From: Pleurotus djamor
Lineage: Eukaryota > Basidiomycota > Agaricomycetes > Agaricales > Pleurotaceae
Assembly: GCA_029747585.1 (NCBI GenBank)
Contig: JAPEVF010001081.1
Span: 1 to 14,209, forward strand
Direction of reading: 5' to 3'
DNA: 14,209 nucleotides
Part shown: positions 1 through 9,780 of the stretch, piece by piece
Numbering within the stretch: position 1 is the stretch's first letter
How the letters are laid out: each line of letters starts with the position of its first letter
The notes under the pieces: model-generated
Seen by the model: the letters and a program-made list of their open reading frames with translations, nothing else
Databases searched by the model: none
What the model was told of the DNA's origin: nothing
Position numbers and translations under genes: made by a program

Positions 1-1258
1 GGCTAATCGTTGATGTACTGTCACGCTGGGGTCTGCCCCTTCCACCGGCTACGATAGATGATGTAGTGTGAGGCAAGTACGAGAGGAAGGCACAGGGATT
101 ACCATTTCATCTCTAGAGCATTTGAGCAGCGCGATGGCCAATTGAGTCAAAGACCCGACGGGGACAGTGACTGGGCGGGTTGGACGTGATCTATTGAAAG
201 TTCAAAAATGCAATTTAATCGGAGGATAACAACAGGACTTACTGGAGTAGATCACACAAAACAGTGATACAACATGATATGCTGTCCAGTTTTTGAGGAA
301 CATGTTCCTGGGGCGGCTGATGATCGAGGTTGACTCTATTTGGTGGCGGGGGGTTGTCTGGAAAGACACCGCGTAAGGAATACGTATGTCGCAAGCGAGA
401 TCAACCAACCACTGATGTTGAACGAACTTCGAATCGCTGGGAACGAGGACCAAGCAAAGGTGAGCGTTTCTTCTATCGCGGCCCTCCACAAATTTGATGA
501 AGCAACCTTTCCGCCAGTGTGGTGCAACGAGGAGAAGAGTCGTGAGGCAGCCTTCACAAGGGCTTGATCCAAAGGAGTATGAGAACCTCCGAGAAATTTC
601 AACGACAATGTGGTTATTGCAGAGTGGGTTGGGCGACTGAGGCTGGGATAAGTCGTAGTGAGGCTCGTAAGCGTAGCCAAGCAGAGCACCTAATGACAGT
701 CAGTGAGAAACCGAGATCGAATCCTTTGGTGACAACGATCACCTTGAGCTCATTGTTTGGGGTCTTTTCAGCCAGGCCTATGAGCGTTGTAATGAACTTT
801 GAGACGTTGGGGGTGACGAGTTGCCGTTGAAATTCAGGTGAGTCCAGGCCACATATGAAGATTATGTGTACCAATCTTATTGATGCTTTGATAGTTGGCA
901 CTGAGTCGACTTTCTAAGCGAGGAGAGTAAGGTACATGGAGTGTAGTGATTGGGAGACTGTTGGACGGACTGTGATGAGAGACGTTGCAATTGGGAGCCA
1001 AGCTTGAGCTGATTCAATAAGAAGTTGCTTCGAATATTGAGCAGTTCTGATCGCAAGGCATAGCCCAGCCCATTGCGCACTGGAAACGTTCGAACGCATC
1101 AAAGAGTTTACACGGTTGGACCATTTAACGAGATGAGGGGACGGTCGGAAAGTCTCGCTCGAGAGAGTTGACAAGATAAACGGCAGATTTGCAGCTGCAT
1201 GTTCGTCCGCGGAGAGTTGGATTTGGAGGAACGTTGACAAACTCTGGCCAGCCTCCAT
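1..1258 (-). CDS. RIX1: Pre-rRNA-processing protein Rix1 (5' part, truncated by window edge)
   Basis: Rix1 (PELP1 family) is the nucleolar scaffold of the Rix1-Ipi1-Ipi3 complex, which acts with Rea1/Mdn1 in ITS2 processing and late 60S maturation. The model has six exons: 1258-936, 875-743, 689-413, 357-243, 190-103 and 48-1. They sum to 984 nt (328 codons) with no stop and consistent phases. Introns are 52-60 nt with GT-AG ends. Recognisable family blocks are the N-terminal LPFILSTL, QWAGLCLAIRTA, LDSPEFQRQLVTPNVSKF, the block ending SLKFLGGS, and LHHTGGKVASSNLWR. The helical-repeat content fits the family. The start is the ATG at 1258; the frame is open further upstream but has no other ATG. 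The first acceptor (876) is less certain than the others because it follows CAATAAG. The C-terminal part lies outside the window, so length cannot be compared. The gene is divergent from SEC10. Confidence 0.88.
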
Positions 1259-1424
1259 GTTTTGTGGACGGATACTGGAAATGGGAAAAACTTCTCCGAT
1301 CTCGATCAACGGGAGCTAATGTCCCTGAAGAATAGCATGTACAAATAGCCGATGTCGTGTTGATCGTTGTTGACAACGTTGACCTCGTTATTGAGCGCGT
1401 TTCACTTACCACTTCCTCTGCTTC
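1259..1424. promoter_or_regulatory. Shared divergent promoter of RIX1 and SEC10
   Basis: These 166 bp separate the RIX1 ATG (minus) from the SEC10 ATG (plus), so they must hold both 5' untranslated regions and both core promoters. I see no clear TATA box. A GTTGAC direct repeat around a CAACGTTG palindrome near 1365-1382 is the only notable motif; its function is unknown. That both promoters lie here is inferred from position. Confidence 0.6.
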
Positions 1425-4400
1425 ATGGATCGACGAGAGCCAGCCTTGGATCCAGGGACGGAGAAACACTTGGAGCTTTCGGTTTTTGAAGTGAGTTTGC
1501 ACTGCCCATTTCATCTACTCAGCCGCTTTAACCAGGTTTCATCTTAACTAGACCAAATTCGATGTCACCGATTTCATAGGCTCGGTCTCCGAGCAGCTCA
1601 TCGCCAAGTCCAAGGTTGATGCTGGACGTGAGTTCTCCTACTTACTTGAACATCAAATTTGCATTGAATTGACCTAGCGTTTGATCCAAAGCCATTCATA
1701 CAAACATTCGAAGCAGCTATAGACAAGTTAATTGCCGTGCGCAAGGATGTTCAGACCAAGACAGAACAGATGGAGAAGAGCGTACGCGTTTCTGAGCGAG
1801 AATATTCGAAGAAAATGGCAGATCTTAACCGGGGATTCGATGTGCGTGTGACTACCTTTTCATACTTAGTCTCTCTAATGAGCATTTAGTCTGTGGGGAA
1901 CTCCTTCTCAAGCATGGAAAGTAGGATGAATGAAGTCGGAAGCACAGCTATACGGATAGGTATGTACGCCCTCGAACGATACATAAGATCTCCACTCATT
2001 CTGTTTCTCAGGCGAACAATTAGAAACCATTCACATAGAACGACAACGGGCCCAAGCTGCTTATGACCTGATAGACTACTATAACCAGTTCTCCAGAGGT
2101 GACACATCTAGACTTGACGCACTGAAGAAGGAAGGTCGCGCTGGCCGACGACAAGTTGCCATCCTACTACGGCGCCTCAACACGGTAGCCAAAGAGGTCG
2201 ATTTACCTTCAGCCGAAAAGGTATATCCGTTCTACGTTATGCCTGATTTAATTGACAACTTCCAACCACAACGCTAGACCCGTGAAGCAATTGATAAATA
2301 CTGCGAGAAGTTTGAAAAGGAAATGCTCTATCTTTTTGACAGAAGTTATCGACGGGGGGATCCAAAGATTATGCACGTTCGTGTTGACTACTTTATCCGT
2401 GGTCTTCTCTTGCTCACAACGTTATGCCTCTTAGCATTGCGCACAAANCCCTACTCGATTTCAATGGGGGTGTTTCTTGTGTCCAGGTTTATGTCAATCA
2501 GCATGACTTCTTCATCAATCGTGCTCGACAAAATACCCAGACTGATGATTCCCTCCTGTACGCCCCTCATTCTATCCGTTGTGGATATCCTGTTGATCGT
2601 GAACCGTCAGATGGAAGCTTCTACCGGATCCGGGATCCAGCCCTCCAAAGACTGAACAGGGCCTGACCGAATTGTTCAACGAAATTCGGGCCACCGTGGA
2701 CACAGAAATGCAGATCGTAAAGGCAGTGTTTCCTAACCCACCTGTCGTCATGCAAGTTTTTCTTCAGCGTGTATTCGCCCAATCGGTAAGACTCGCATTT
2801 GTCCACCCACCGTGTCGCTGTTTACTCATCCTCCACCTTCTGTATCTTAGATACAACAAAATGTCGAGCAACTTCTGCATCGCGCCTCCGAAATATCCGA
2901 CCTATCCTATCTCCGCATACTGCAGTTAGCTCATGTCCAATTGTCAACTTTGGTGGACGATCTGAAGCAATACGAACTACCTAATGCCCTCCCTCGCACC
3001 CCCAACGAAATATCTGAGTTTCGCCGTTCTATATCATCGACTACACCAGCTGCTCCCGCTGCGCCAGCCGGATCCATCAGCTCGATGCTTGAAACATCTG
3101 TGGAGGAGCTTTTTGTTCCATTTACCGAGGGACAACGGTATCTCGAACGGGAGTCACGCAGTCTTGGTTCTCTCTACTCAACACTCCTGACCAGCTTTAC
3201 ACGGTATCACGTACATGTTCTTCACTCCCCCTTACAACACTCTTTCTGAAGCCATTCTAGGAGAAGACCCACAAGGGCAAGGCATCGATGTTTGATCGTA
3301 TGGTCAATCAGCTCAGTGCCGCTGCCGCGACTACGTCAACCAGTGGAACTTCCACAACCTCTGCTCAAGCTGCTGCCGCCATCATGAGATTCGGTGGTAT
3401 CAATGCTCCTCCCAACCAAGAAGAAATTCCTATCAAAGAGGAGGACGGTCTCTTGAGCATCAAGGTCGCCGAAACTATGCTGAAATGGCATGCTGAAGCA
3501 ACAGGGCGTTGTGTTGAGCTGAGCCCTTCAAACGATGTGTGAGTCATGCGGCACCATCTTTGACTTTGTCTTATGTCTTATGACATGTGACAACTCAATA
3601 GCACGAAAAATATCTTTGCTCTGTTGCGTGTCTTGGCTGAGGCGATCGGTCCAGCGTACGTCGAGACTGCGTTAGAAACGTGAGTCCTTTCCATCGAGTC
3701 AGGCTTATCACCTTTGTTAATCCCTAAACAGTGCACAGATCCGACTTGAAGCCTTTGATGGAAAGTCTGAACCAAATCTCGACTATCTCAAGATCCTGAA
3801 GGCCGTTGACCTCATATGTCACCTCTGGCAGCACTACGTCAACGTAGCACTCCTTCCTCTCGCGAGCTCCTCCGTGACAATCCGTCGCGAATCAGTCGTG
3901 TTTAACAACCAAGCCCTCAATAGTATAGAAGGCAAGACAAACGCGTTGATACAGAAAATCACCGACAGTAAGTGAAATCGTTTGTGCTCACGGCTGTCAA
4001 TTTTGAAGTACTTTATAGTCATCGCCGCCTGGCTATCGGTGCAACTATCCAAACAGAAGAAAAACGACTTCAAGCCTCGTAACGATGATCTCTCGTTCGC
4101 CCGTGTCAACACAGAGCCTTGCGAAGCCTGTTGCGAGATGCTAGAGAAAGTCCGCGACGCTGCACAGGAGAGTCTCAGCGGAAGAAATTTGGAGATATTT
4201 TTCACAGAGGTTGGCGTTGCTTTCCACAGGTATGTCGTTCAGACACTCATATCCTGCTCTTGATCTTGAGTATGTTTATCACTCAGCCTGCTTTTGGAGC
4301 ATTTACGAAAGTTTGCTGTCAGCGCAACTGGAGGTCTGATGCTCGCAAAGTAAGCATACCATTTGAAACATGATGTGCAACCGTCTCACTTGGCTTAGGG

Positions 4401-4810
4401 ATCTCAAACTCTACCAAGACACAATAAGCAGTTTCGGGATCCCCGCTCTGCATGAACGCTTCGAGTTCATCAGGCAACTCGGCAATCTTTTCCTAGTCCG
4501 ACCTGAAATCTTGAAATCCTACATGACCGAGGGCTATCTAGGACGCATCGACGCCAGCTTACTCAAACCATATCTCGCCTTGCGCAGTGATTGGGGTCAA
4601 TTCGAGAAAGGGTTCAATGATACTGAGGAACCCAATCCCAATGGCGCTGCGACTGAAGTCAAGGGGTTGCGAGATCGCTTCGGTCGTCTGAGTGTCATGA
4701 TGAAAGAACTGGAGAACCTCAAACTTGGTGAAGGTATTACTATGGGAATGCCAAACATTCCAACGAGTTTCGGTGGTGGATTCTCAATACCCAGTCGACC
4801 GTTCAGTTGA
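1425..4810 (+). CDS. SEC10: Exocyst complex component Sec10
   Basis: Sec10 is a subunit of the octameric exocyst, which tethers secretory vesicles to the plasma membrane at growth sites such as hyphal tips. Fifteen exons: 1425-1490, 1552-1627, 1678-1841, 1890-1959, 2012-2220, 2278-2376, 2435-2557, 2611-2785, 2851-3210, 3261-3538, 3602-3679, 3732-3967, 4019-4229, 4287-4349, 4399-4810. Introns are 48-65 nt. Family signatures are FDPKPFIQTFE (about residue 49), the coiled-coil stretch with LNRGFDSVGNSFSSMESR and AIRIGEQLE, then HCAQ-LLDFNGG, SCVQVYVNQHDFF, LFNEIRATV, PNPPVVMQVFLQRVFAQS, and near the C-terminus LKLYQDTI and LRDRFGRLSVMMKELENL. The product is 872 aa, usual for fungal Sec10. In exon 7 the N at 2448 must be a surplus base. 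Removing one base joins HCAQ to LLDFNGG and makes the total coding length 2619 nt, a multiple of three. The start ATG gives a short N-terminus before the conserved block. Confidence 0.96.
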
Positions 4811-4848
4811 TACTGGCCAACGACTATCGACTTGTAATATTACATTAT
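4811..4848. terminator. Convergent 3' ends of SEC10 and the hydratase gene
   Basis: Only 38 bp separate the SEC10 TGA from the TGA of the opposing gene. The stretch is AT-rich around TGTAATATTACATTATT, with no AATAAA on either strand. Both mRNAs almost certainly run into each other's coding sequence, so their 3' ends should be complementary. The overlap is inferred from spacing; the spacing itself is seen. Confidence 0.5.
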
Positions 4849-6082
4849 TCATTCGCCTTTAAACACCGCTGGGCGTTTTGCTTTGAACGCTTCTAGTGCC
4901 TCCAAACGATCCTGCGTCTTCAAGAGGACTTCGTATGATGCTCGTTCGAAGTCAAGTCCTGAAAATGAATTATCAATGACAGAGCCTGTGATGCAGAAAC
5001 GAGGCACTGCTGACCGCTCTCTAATGACAGATCTTCCGAACGTGAAATAGCTTGCTTGGCTGCACGAAGAGCCAGCGGGGCTAGAGAGGAGAACGAGAGG
5101 TCGTAAGCCTGATATCAAGCGGCGGAGCTAGACTAAGGAGAAAGAAGCCCACCATTCGCAGCAATCTGGGTGGCAACCTTTACAGCATGGTCATAAGCTG
5201 TAGATTCCTCTGGAGCAACGTAATCCACCAGCCCTGGTTCACAAAACCATATGAGTCGTTACGAGTGTGGTGAATGTGATTGAAATACCTTACCCCATGA
5301 AAGAGCCTCGTTCGCATTGAGCGACCTTGCGGTGAAGATGAGGTCTTTCGCTCGTGACGGGCCTATGAGTCTAGTAACTCGCTGCGTTCCACCCGCGCCT
5401 GGAATGATACCCAACTTTGTTTCTGGTAGACCGATCTTTGTCACCGTACTGCCTAAGTAACACGTCAGTCTTTCTTTCGCGGAATATAGACATATGCGTG
5501 TAATAATACCTGCGACGCGTAGATCACAAGCCAGACTAAGCTCGAGACCTCCACCGAGAGCCGGTCCATCTATAGCAGCGATAGTTGGCATTGGTAACGC
5601 CTCGAGCTTCCCTAACGCTCCGCGTAAATCCACAAGGAATTTATCAACTTGGGTTTTCGTCATTGTGCGTCGCTCAATGAGGTCTGCACCAGCACAGAAA
5701 GATCCGACGGTCGTGGAACGGAGGATGAGTACCCGAACACTAAAGGAATATTAAAGACAATGTTAGGTTCCGTTCGCTCATTGAGCTCGAATTCCATAAC
5801 CGTACCTAGGATCATAGTGCGCGGCCTCAATGCATTGTGTCAGTTCCTACCTTCACTCGTCAGTTGCAGCAGAAACGAGCTTTATTGGTAGGGAAATACC
5901 TTGAGCAACGTAAGAGAAATGGCGTTCTTGCTCTTAGGCCGATTCAACGAAAGCCAGGTAATTCCAGGGTGTGAGGGGACCGGTTCCAAGAAAGCTTGCT
6001 TTGCCTCCGCAGAGAAACGCGTCGCAGAGGTAGCGAATCGTCTGAACGATAGGTTTCCGACGCGAAAACTTGCAAGTAACAT
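4849..6082 (-). CDS. AUH: Mitochondrial enoyl-CoA hydratase/isomerase family protein, AUH type (methylglutaconyl-CoA hydratase)
   Basis: AUH hydrates 3-methylglutaconyl-CoA to HMG-CoA in mitochondrial leucine breakdown. Seven exons: 6082-5900, 5846-5806, 5739-5510, 5452-5294, 5233-5153, 5080-5015, 4958-4849, giving 870 nt and 289 aa, normal for a crotonase subunit. Residues 1-25 are rich in Arg and Ser with no acid before residue 26, like a mitochondrial presequence. The crotonase signature is clear: FCAGADLIERR (89-99) for the first oxyanion-hole part, IDGPALGGGLELSLACDLRV (131-150) with catalytic-type E141, and GLPETKLGIIPGAGGTQR (159-176) with E162. The C-terminus (QDRLEALEAFKAKRPAVFKGE region) matches AUH more than short-chain ECHS1. 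CAGADLIER also resembles the AUH form. The donor after exon 6 (5014) was chosen because GT nearer the start would give a stop. Another crotonase specificity remains possible. Confidence 0.88.
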
Positions 6083-6314
6083 CGAGGAAGTAGTGGTATT
6101 AGATCCGTGGCGTTAGCGCCCATACTCTAAACACAAGAACCTCCTCAGTCAGGGGCCAACATTGAACAATCCATACGAATGCAATTGTGGAATCCATCCG
6201 ACACTATGCTATTTACCTCATAGATACTTAGAGTATATGTATACGCTTATATATAAGTATATGCAAAAATGGGCGGAGGGAGAAGACGAAGATGTCTGTC
6301 AAAGACATTGATAT
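6083..6314. promoter_or_regulatory. Intergenic region: hydratase promoter and 3' end of the next gene
   Basis: These 232 bp hold the upstream region of the hydratase gene and the 3' flank of the membrane-protein gene, both on the minus strand. The part at about 6215-6265 is very AT-rich and contains TATATATA. It could be a TATA-like element about 165 bp upstream of the hydratase ATG, or a polyadenylation element for the preceding gene; sequence alone does not decide. No reading frame here looks real. Confidence 0.4.
6246..6257. repeat. 12-bp perfect palindrome CTTATATATAAG
   Basis: The 12 bases read the same on both strands and lie in an AT-rich tract flanked by further GTATAC and TATATG runs. 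It may be a TATA-type core promoter element, a transcription-factor site, or simply low-complexity AT sequence. No function is established. Confidence 0.5.
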
Positions 6315-7565
6315 TTATGGTCGAGGTGAAGGTTGACCCGTGTAAAACGAATCATAAGACAACGGCCGCTGGCTGTTGACTTGGAACGAAGGCGGTGGAT
6401 TGGGTGCTGGCGTAACCGTGACAATCGGCGCCGCGTAAGGGTGGTGTTGGGATGAAGCAGAGGAGTAGGTTGACGGTTCCGAAGACACAGTAGGAGCGTA
6501 ACTGTTATTAGGCTGATGGTTGCCCCCGTACGCAACAGCGTATTGATTTCCGGAATTCACTCCATCATGAGTGATCGCTGTTCCATATACGACATCCGGG
6601 GGGACGTAAGGGGCGTACTGGGTCCCAGGAGGATAATCCGTATATAGATCCCGACCAACGATCGGCTGGGGATACGTCGTAGTGGGAGGGAAGGTATTAA
6701 CCTCGGACATGCTTGGTACTGGCGAGCTTCGAGGGCGAGGAGACGAAGCAGAGGAGCCAACATCCTGATAGTTGTTGAGCCAATCATCCTCTCTCTTCCT
6801 GGCATAGTACCGTCGGATGTATAGGCCCACGGCGACCATGAGTGCCAGGACGACCAGGCCACTAGCAGTGAAGACCCCTGCGACTGCACCCTTGTTGTCC
6901 CAGAAACTGTTATGACGATTGGTGGTCTATTCGTAGCCAGAGGAACTGATCAACTCACGAATCGCTTGAGGCCGCACCAACAGCATTGACTGTTGGCTGG
7001 GGTCCCAGAGTAGTGGGATCGAAAGTGGGGATAACTGTCGCGAGTACGCTAGTAGTGGTCAAGACGGCGGGTTGGTCCATGACGAATGTTGTCACAGGAA
7101 TGGGAGCAACATTGTCAGAAGAAGAGACCGAGGACGTCGACGGTGAGGATGTACTCGTCGAGCTGGAGGCGCTATTCATTCCGGGCAGATTAAACACTTT
7201 ATGGTTTGATTTGAGACAAATGAGACATACGAAGATCGTGTAGACGAGCTCTCTGATCTAGTAGATGAAGTGACACTGCTAGAGGAGGATTCCGAGGACG
7301 TCGTAGTCGTGGAGGTGGTGGATGAGCTCGTCGTTGTCGCAGACAACGTAGAAGACGCAGAAATGACACTATTGGACGTTATGGTCGTCGCCGTCGCTGC
7401 CAAAGCTGCTGCAGAGATGGAGCGAGACACACTCGAGCTTGTGCTGGACACCGACGGGGTTGGCGCGGGCTCGTCGGGCGACGGAGATGTGAGAGCGGTC
7501 GTCGAAGAGACCGGCTCTGACGACGCCTGGCGCACCTTGAGAAAGCGCCGTGACTTGGTCTGCAT
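6315..7565 (-). CDS. Ser/Thr-rich single-pass membrane protein, fungal wall-sensor-like
   Basis: Three exons: 7565-7231, 7171-6959, 6906-6315, giving 1140 nt and 379 aa from the ATG at 7565. Introns are 59 and 52 nt with GTATGT and GTGAGT donors. Residues about 10-180 are a Ser/Thr-rich, probably O-glycosylated ectodomain. A hydrophobic segment follows (about 190-213, GAVAGVFTASGLVVLALMVA then VGLYI), preceded by FWDNK and followed by a basic stop-transfer stretch (RRYYARKR). The roughly 160-residue tail is rich in Pro, Tyr, Ser and Asn. This layout is common in fungal surface proteins such as Mid2/SKG6-like sensors, but I cannot name a subfamily. Upstream of the chosen ATG the frame stays open and encodes a hydrophobic stretch (IVLLFLAGASIL) that looks like a signal peptide. 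The true start is therefore probably further up (see the candidate first exon at 7820-7838). Confidence 0.75.
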
Positions 7566-7995
7566 AGTCAAAGGGAGAATGCTGGCACCAGCCAAAAACA
7601 AAAGGACGATTGAACGAGAGCCAGTCCCTCCACAAACCCGAGATGAAACAGGGATAAAAAGATCCCAGAGTCAAGCGCCTGTTTCGACCGTCTCCTTTCG
7701 AGACCCTGAGTTTTCTTGAATCAGATGGACTCCGTCGTCGCAAGGCCAGAGCTCACAAGCAATGGGCAATTGAAAACATCGTCAACGACAACGGCAACAC
7801 GTTGCCAATTGGAGCTCACTGCTCAATGGAAGAAGCATGGTTTTAGTTCAATTTTCGATAACTAGGACAGTGGTCACAACAACAATGGCACCCGGGGCAT
7901 CCCTCCTCTTCCTACCTCCCTCATCACGCACCCAGACACATACAACCCAGCTCTCCCCTACACTCAGACACGAACATCATGCTCGCGATGGCTTT
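7566..7995. other. 5' region of the membrane-protein gene, start unresolved
   Basis: No independent gene is visible in these 430 bp. In the frame of the membrane protein the minus strand is open from about 7676 and encodes a signal-peptide-like core, but it has no ATG before 7565. One way to supply a start is a 19-nt exon at 7838-7820 (ATG CTT CTT CCA TTG AGC A) joined by a 192-nt GT-AG intron (7819-7628, donor GTGAGC, acceptor GAG) to 7627. Phases match and would give 406 aa. The intron is longer than its neighbours and the acceptor is poor, so this is only a candidate. The remainder is promoter plus the 3' flank of the next gene. Confidence 0.35.
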
Positions 7996-9780
7996 TCATT
8001 CCATATCAGGGGCCGCTCCTATCATGGCTTGAAGTTCGTTCTGCATTCTTTCATGTTCCTCAACGTTTCGTGTGAGCTTGACACCAATCGGCTGCCAATC
8101 ACCCCGCCTCAACGCAGTCTCTGCATCCGCTTGCTGGTTGCGCTCTTGCATCCTCGCTAGCACAGTTTTCTGGGACTAAGCCAGATCACCCAAGGATCAC
8201 CTCAGACGTACTTCACGGACATCAAGATGCTACTCACAGCCTCAGAGAATTTGCTCCAAACATTCCACTTGAATTCGACAACTTGCAAAACATAGGCTCC
8301 AACATAATACCACTGTGTTCTCGTTTTCAGCTCATTCAACACAAAGATATCAACAAATGCACGTACTTCACCAGCTTTACAACTGAACGTGTGAAAGGTC
8401 ACCCCGTCCGGCTGGCTGACCATTTCTTGTATGGCTTGATTCTCCCTTGAGCTCGCCCAGTCAATGGCATACGTCTCGGTGATTGGTTCGGTCCTCTCGA
8501 AGAACATGGGCTCGTGGAAAAACGCGCAGGAATTCGAATCTTCTGTACCGACATCGAGGTAAAGCTGCATGCCCAGTTTCTTTCCCTGCATGCTGAGCCA
8601 AGAACGAAGTTAGCTTCTCATCCCACAAGTAAATGCCTCTGATGATAACTCACGCCAGTACCTGCTCTTCCTAAAAAGAAAATGAGGAGCTTCAGAAATC
8701 AAACGATGAAGTAATGTGGATATCTCTAACCGTAAAGGAATCAATGTCGAGCAGCTGGAAAACTTCTGGAACTAGAAGAGCTTCATCCATACCAATCGAT
8801 ACGCGCGGTCCTTTGAGGTCATTCATGGACCATTTTTCGCCTTTTCGCTTGAAGACTTGGAGAGTCTTGTCGGACGACGAGGACGTGCCCAGCGATGTGC
8901 GACTTTGAGAAGTTGCAGCGCCCTGCGATCCATGAGGAACTGTCTCAGCNGGGGGGTGCTTGGGAACCTCTACGCGCAGCCGAGATNACGCCCGACGTAG
9001 GCATCGTNCTAGTTCCCGCTTCCATTGGACGTTTCGANCTCGATGCTTCTCCTGAGATCCGGNGCGCGGGGTNATTGCCGTATTTCTCCCTTATAGCACT
9101 TGGCGCTGCTTGCCTTTCCCTTGGCGGCGGCGGAGAAAGGAGCGAGGAGGAAGGAAGACCTGAGAACCCATGCGCATGTTGGCGAGCTGTCCGGTCTGTC
9201 TCTGGCGATGTTGGATGCCCGTCCCTCGATGATGACGACGACGTAGACGATGTAAGCCGACTTTTACCTTGGACAGATCTCTCTGCATACGAAACTCTCC
9301 GAGGAACCGCAGTCATCTCCATTCCCGGGGAGTCGAACGTCACGCCTGACTATCTCAAAGAATCAGCCTCAAACAGTGAACAACGCGTCGCTATGACTTA
9401 CCTTTCGCTCCTCAATGATGTCTTTGACGACCTTGCGCGTGTGTCTGAGCCTTCGGTATGCGTCGTTACGCGCCTCGACCACCTGTCGGATTTGAGGTTC
9501 GAACCTCTTCTTGTCCTGCTCCAAGACAGCGTTTTCAAGNTCGAGNTGTCGGATTCTAGCTTCCATATCTTCAGCNTGACTCTGCCGNCTGCNNGTCTCC
9601 TCTTCNGCGCGNGTCGTCANGTCTTCAAATCTCGCCTCGAGACCAGCCATCGCCCTCGCAATTGTCCCGAGCTACATAAATCGAAAAGACGCGTGAGAGG
9701 GCGTGTAAACGACGAGCTACGGTGAATGTCCTCACCTCCTCCCTCATTGCCATCAATTCCGAGGCGAACGTGCTGGTCAT
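7996..9780 (-). CDS. Coiled-coil protein with a C-terminal fungal domain of unknown function (possibly DUF6697)
   Basis: Favoured model, six exons: 9780-9736, 9671-9402, 9349-8731, 8670-8654, 8592-8238, 8175-7996, about 494 aa. Residues 16-105 form a charged coiled coil (RIR-L-LENAVLEQDKKRFEPQ, then VVEARNDAYRRLRHTRKVVKD). A Ser/Pro-rich linker follows. The last third is compact and aromatic: FKRKGEKWSMNDLKGPRV, LPVPEVFQLLDIDSF-like segment LVPEVFQLLDIDSF, TQWYYVGAYVLQVVEFKWNVW, and RRGDWQPIGVKLTRNVEEHE. The layout recalls basidiomycete proteins with DUF6697, recalled only from memory. Exon 4 is just 17 nt. The frame at 8950 needs one surplus base removed (N beside six Gs). The alternative is a 67-nt intron 8989-8923, which also restores frame and gives 472 aa. 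Fourteen other Ns in exons 2-3 are compatible with the frame. The ATG at 9780 is the first in frame, but codons upstream to about 9808 also look coding. Function unknown. Confidence 0.72.

Noticed and set aside
3834..4205. 123-codon minus-strand open frame
   Set aside because: It is a shadow of SEC10 exons 12-13 and also crosses a SEC10 intron.
7172..7197. Coding extension MFNLPGMNSAS before exon 2 of the membrane protein
   Set aside because: This stretch is the 3' part of the 59-nt intron (GTATGT donor, AATAG acceptor); splicing joins two Ser-rich exons in phase.
7270..7719. 149-codon acidic, Val-rich plus-strand open frame
   Set aside because: It is the mirror of the Ser/Thr-rich ectodomain on the minus strand; Ser/Thr codons read backwards give such Val/Asp/Glu runs.
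7837..8160. 107-codon plus-strand open frame
   Set aside because: It is antisense to the last exon of the coiled-coil gene, which reads cleanly (RRGDWQPIGVKLTRNVEEHE) to a stop.
8895..9725. 276-codon plus-strand open frame with many unknown residues
   Set aside because: It lies antisense to the coiled-coil gene, whose frame shows heptads, sensible splice sites and third-position Ns. The plus-strand reading has no recognisable domain.
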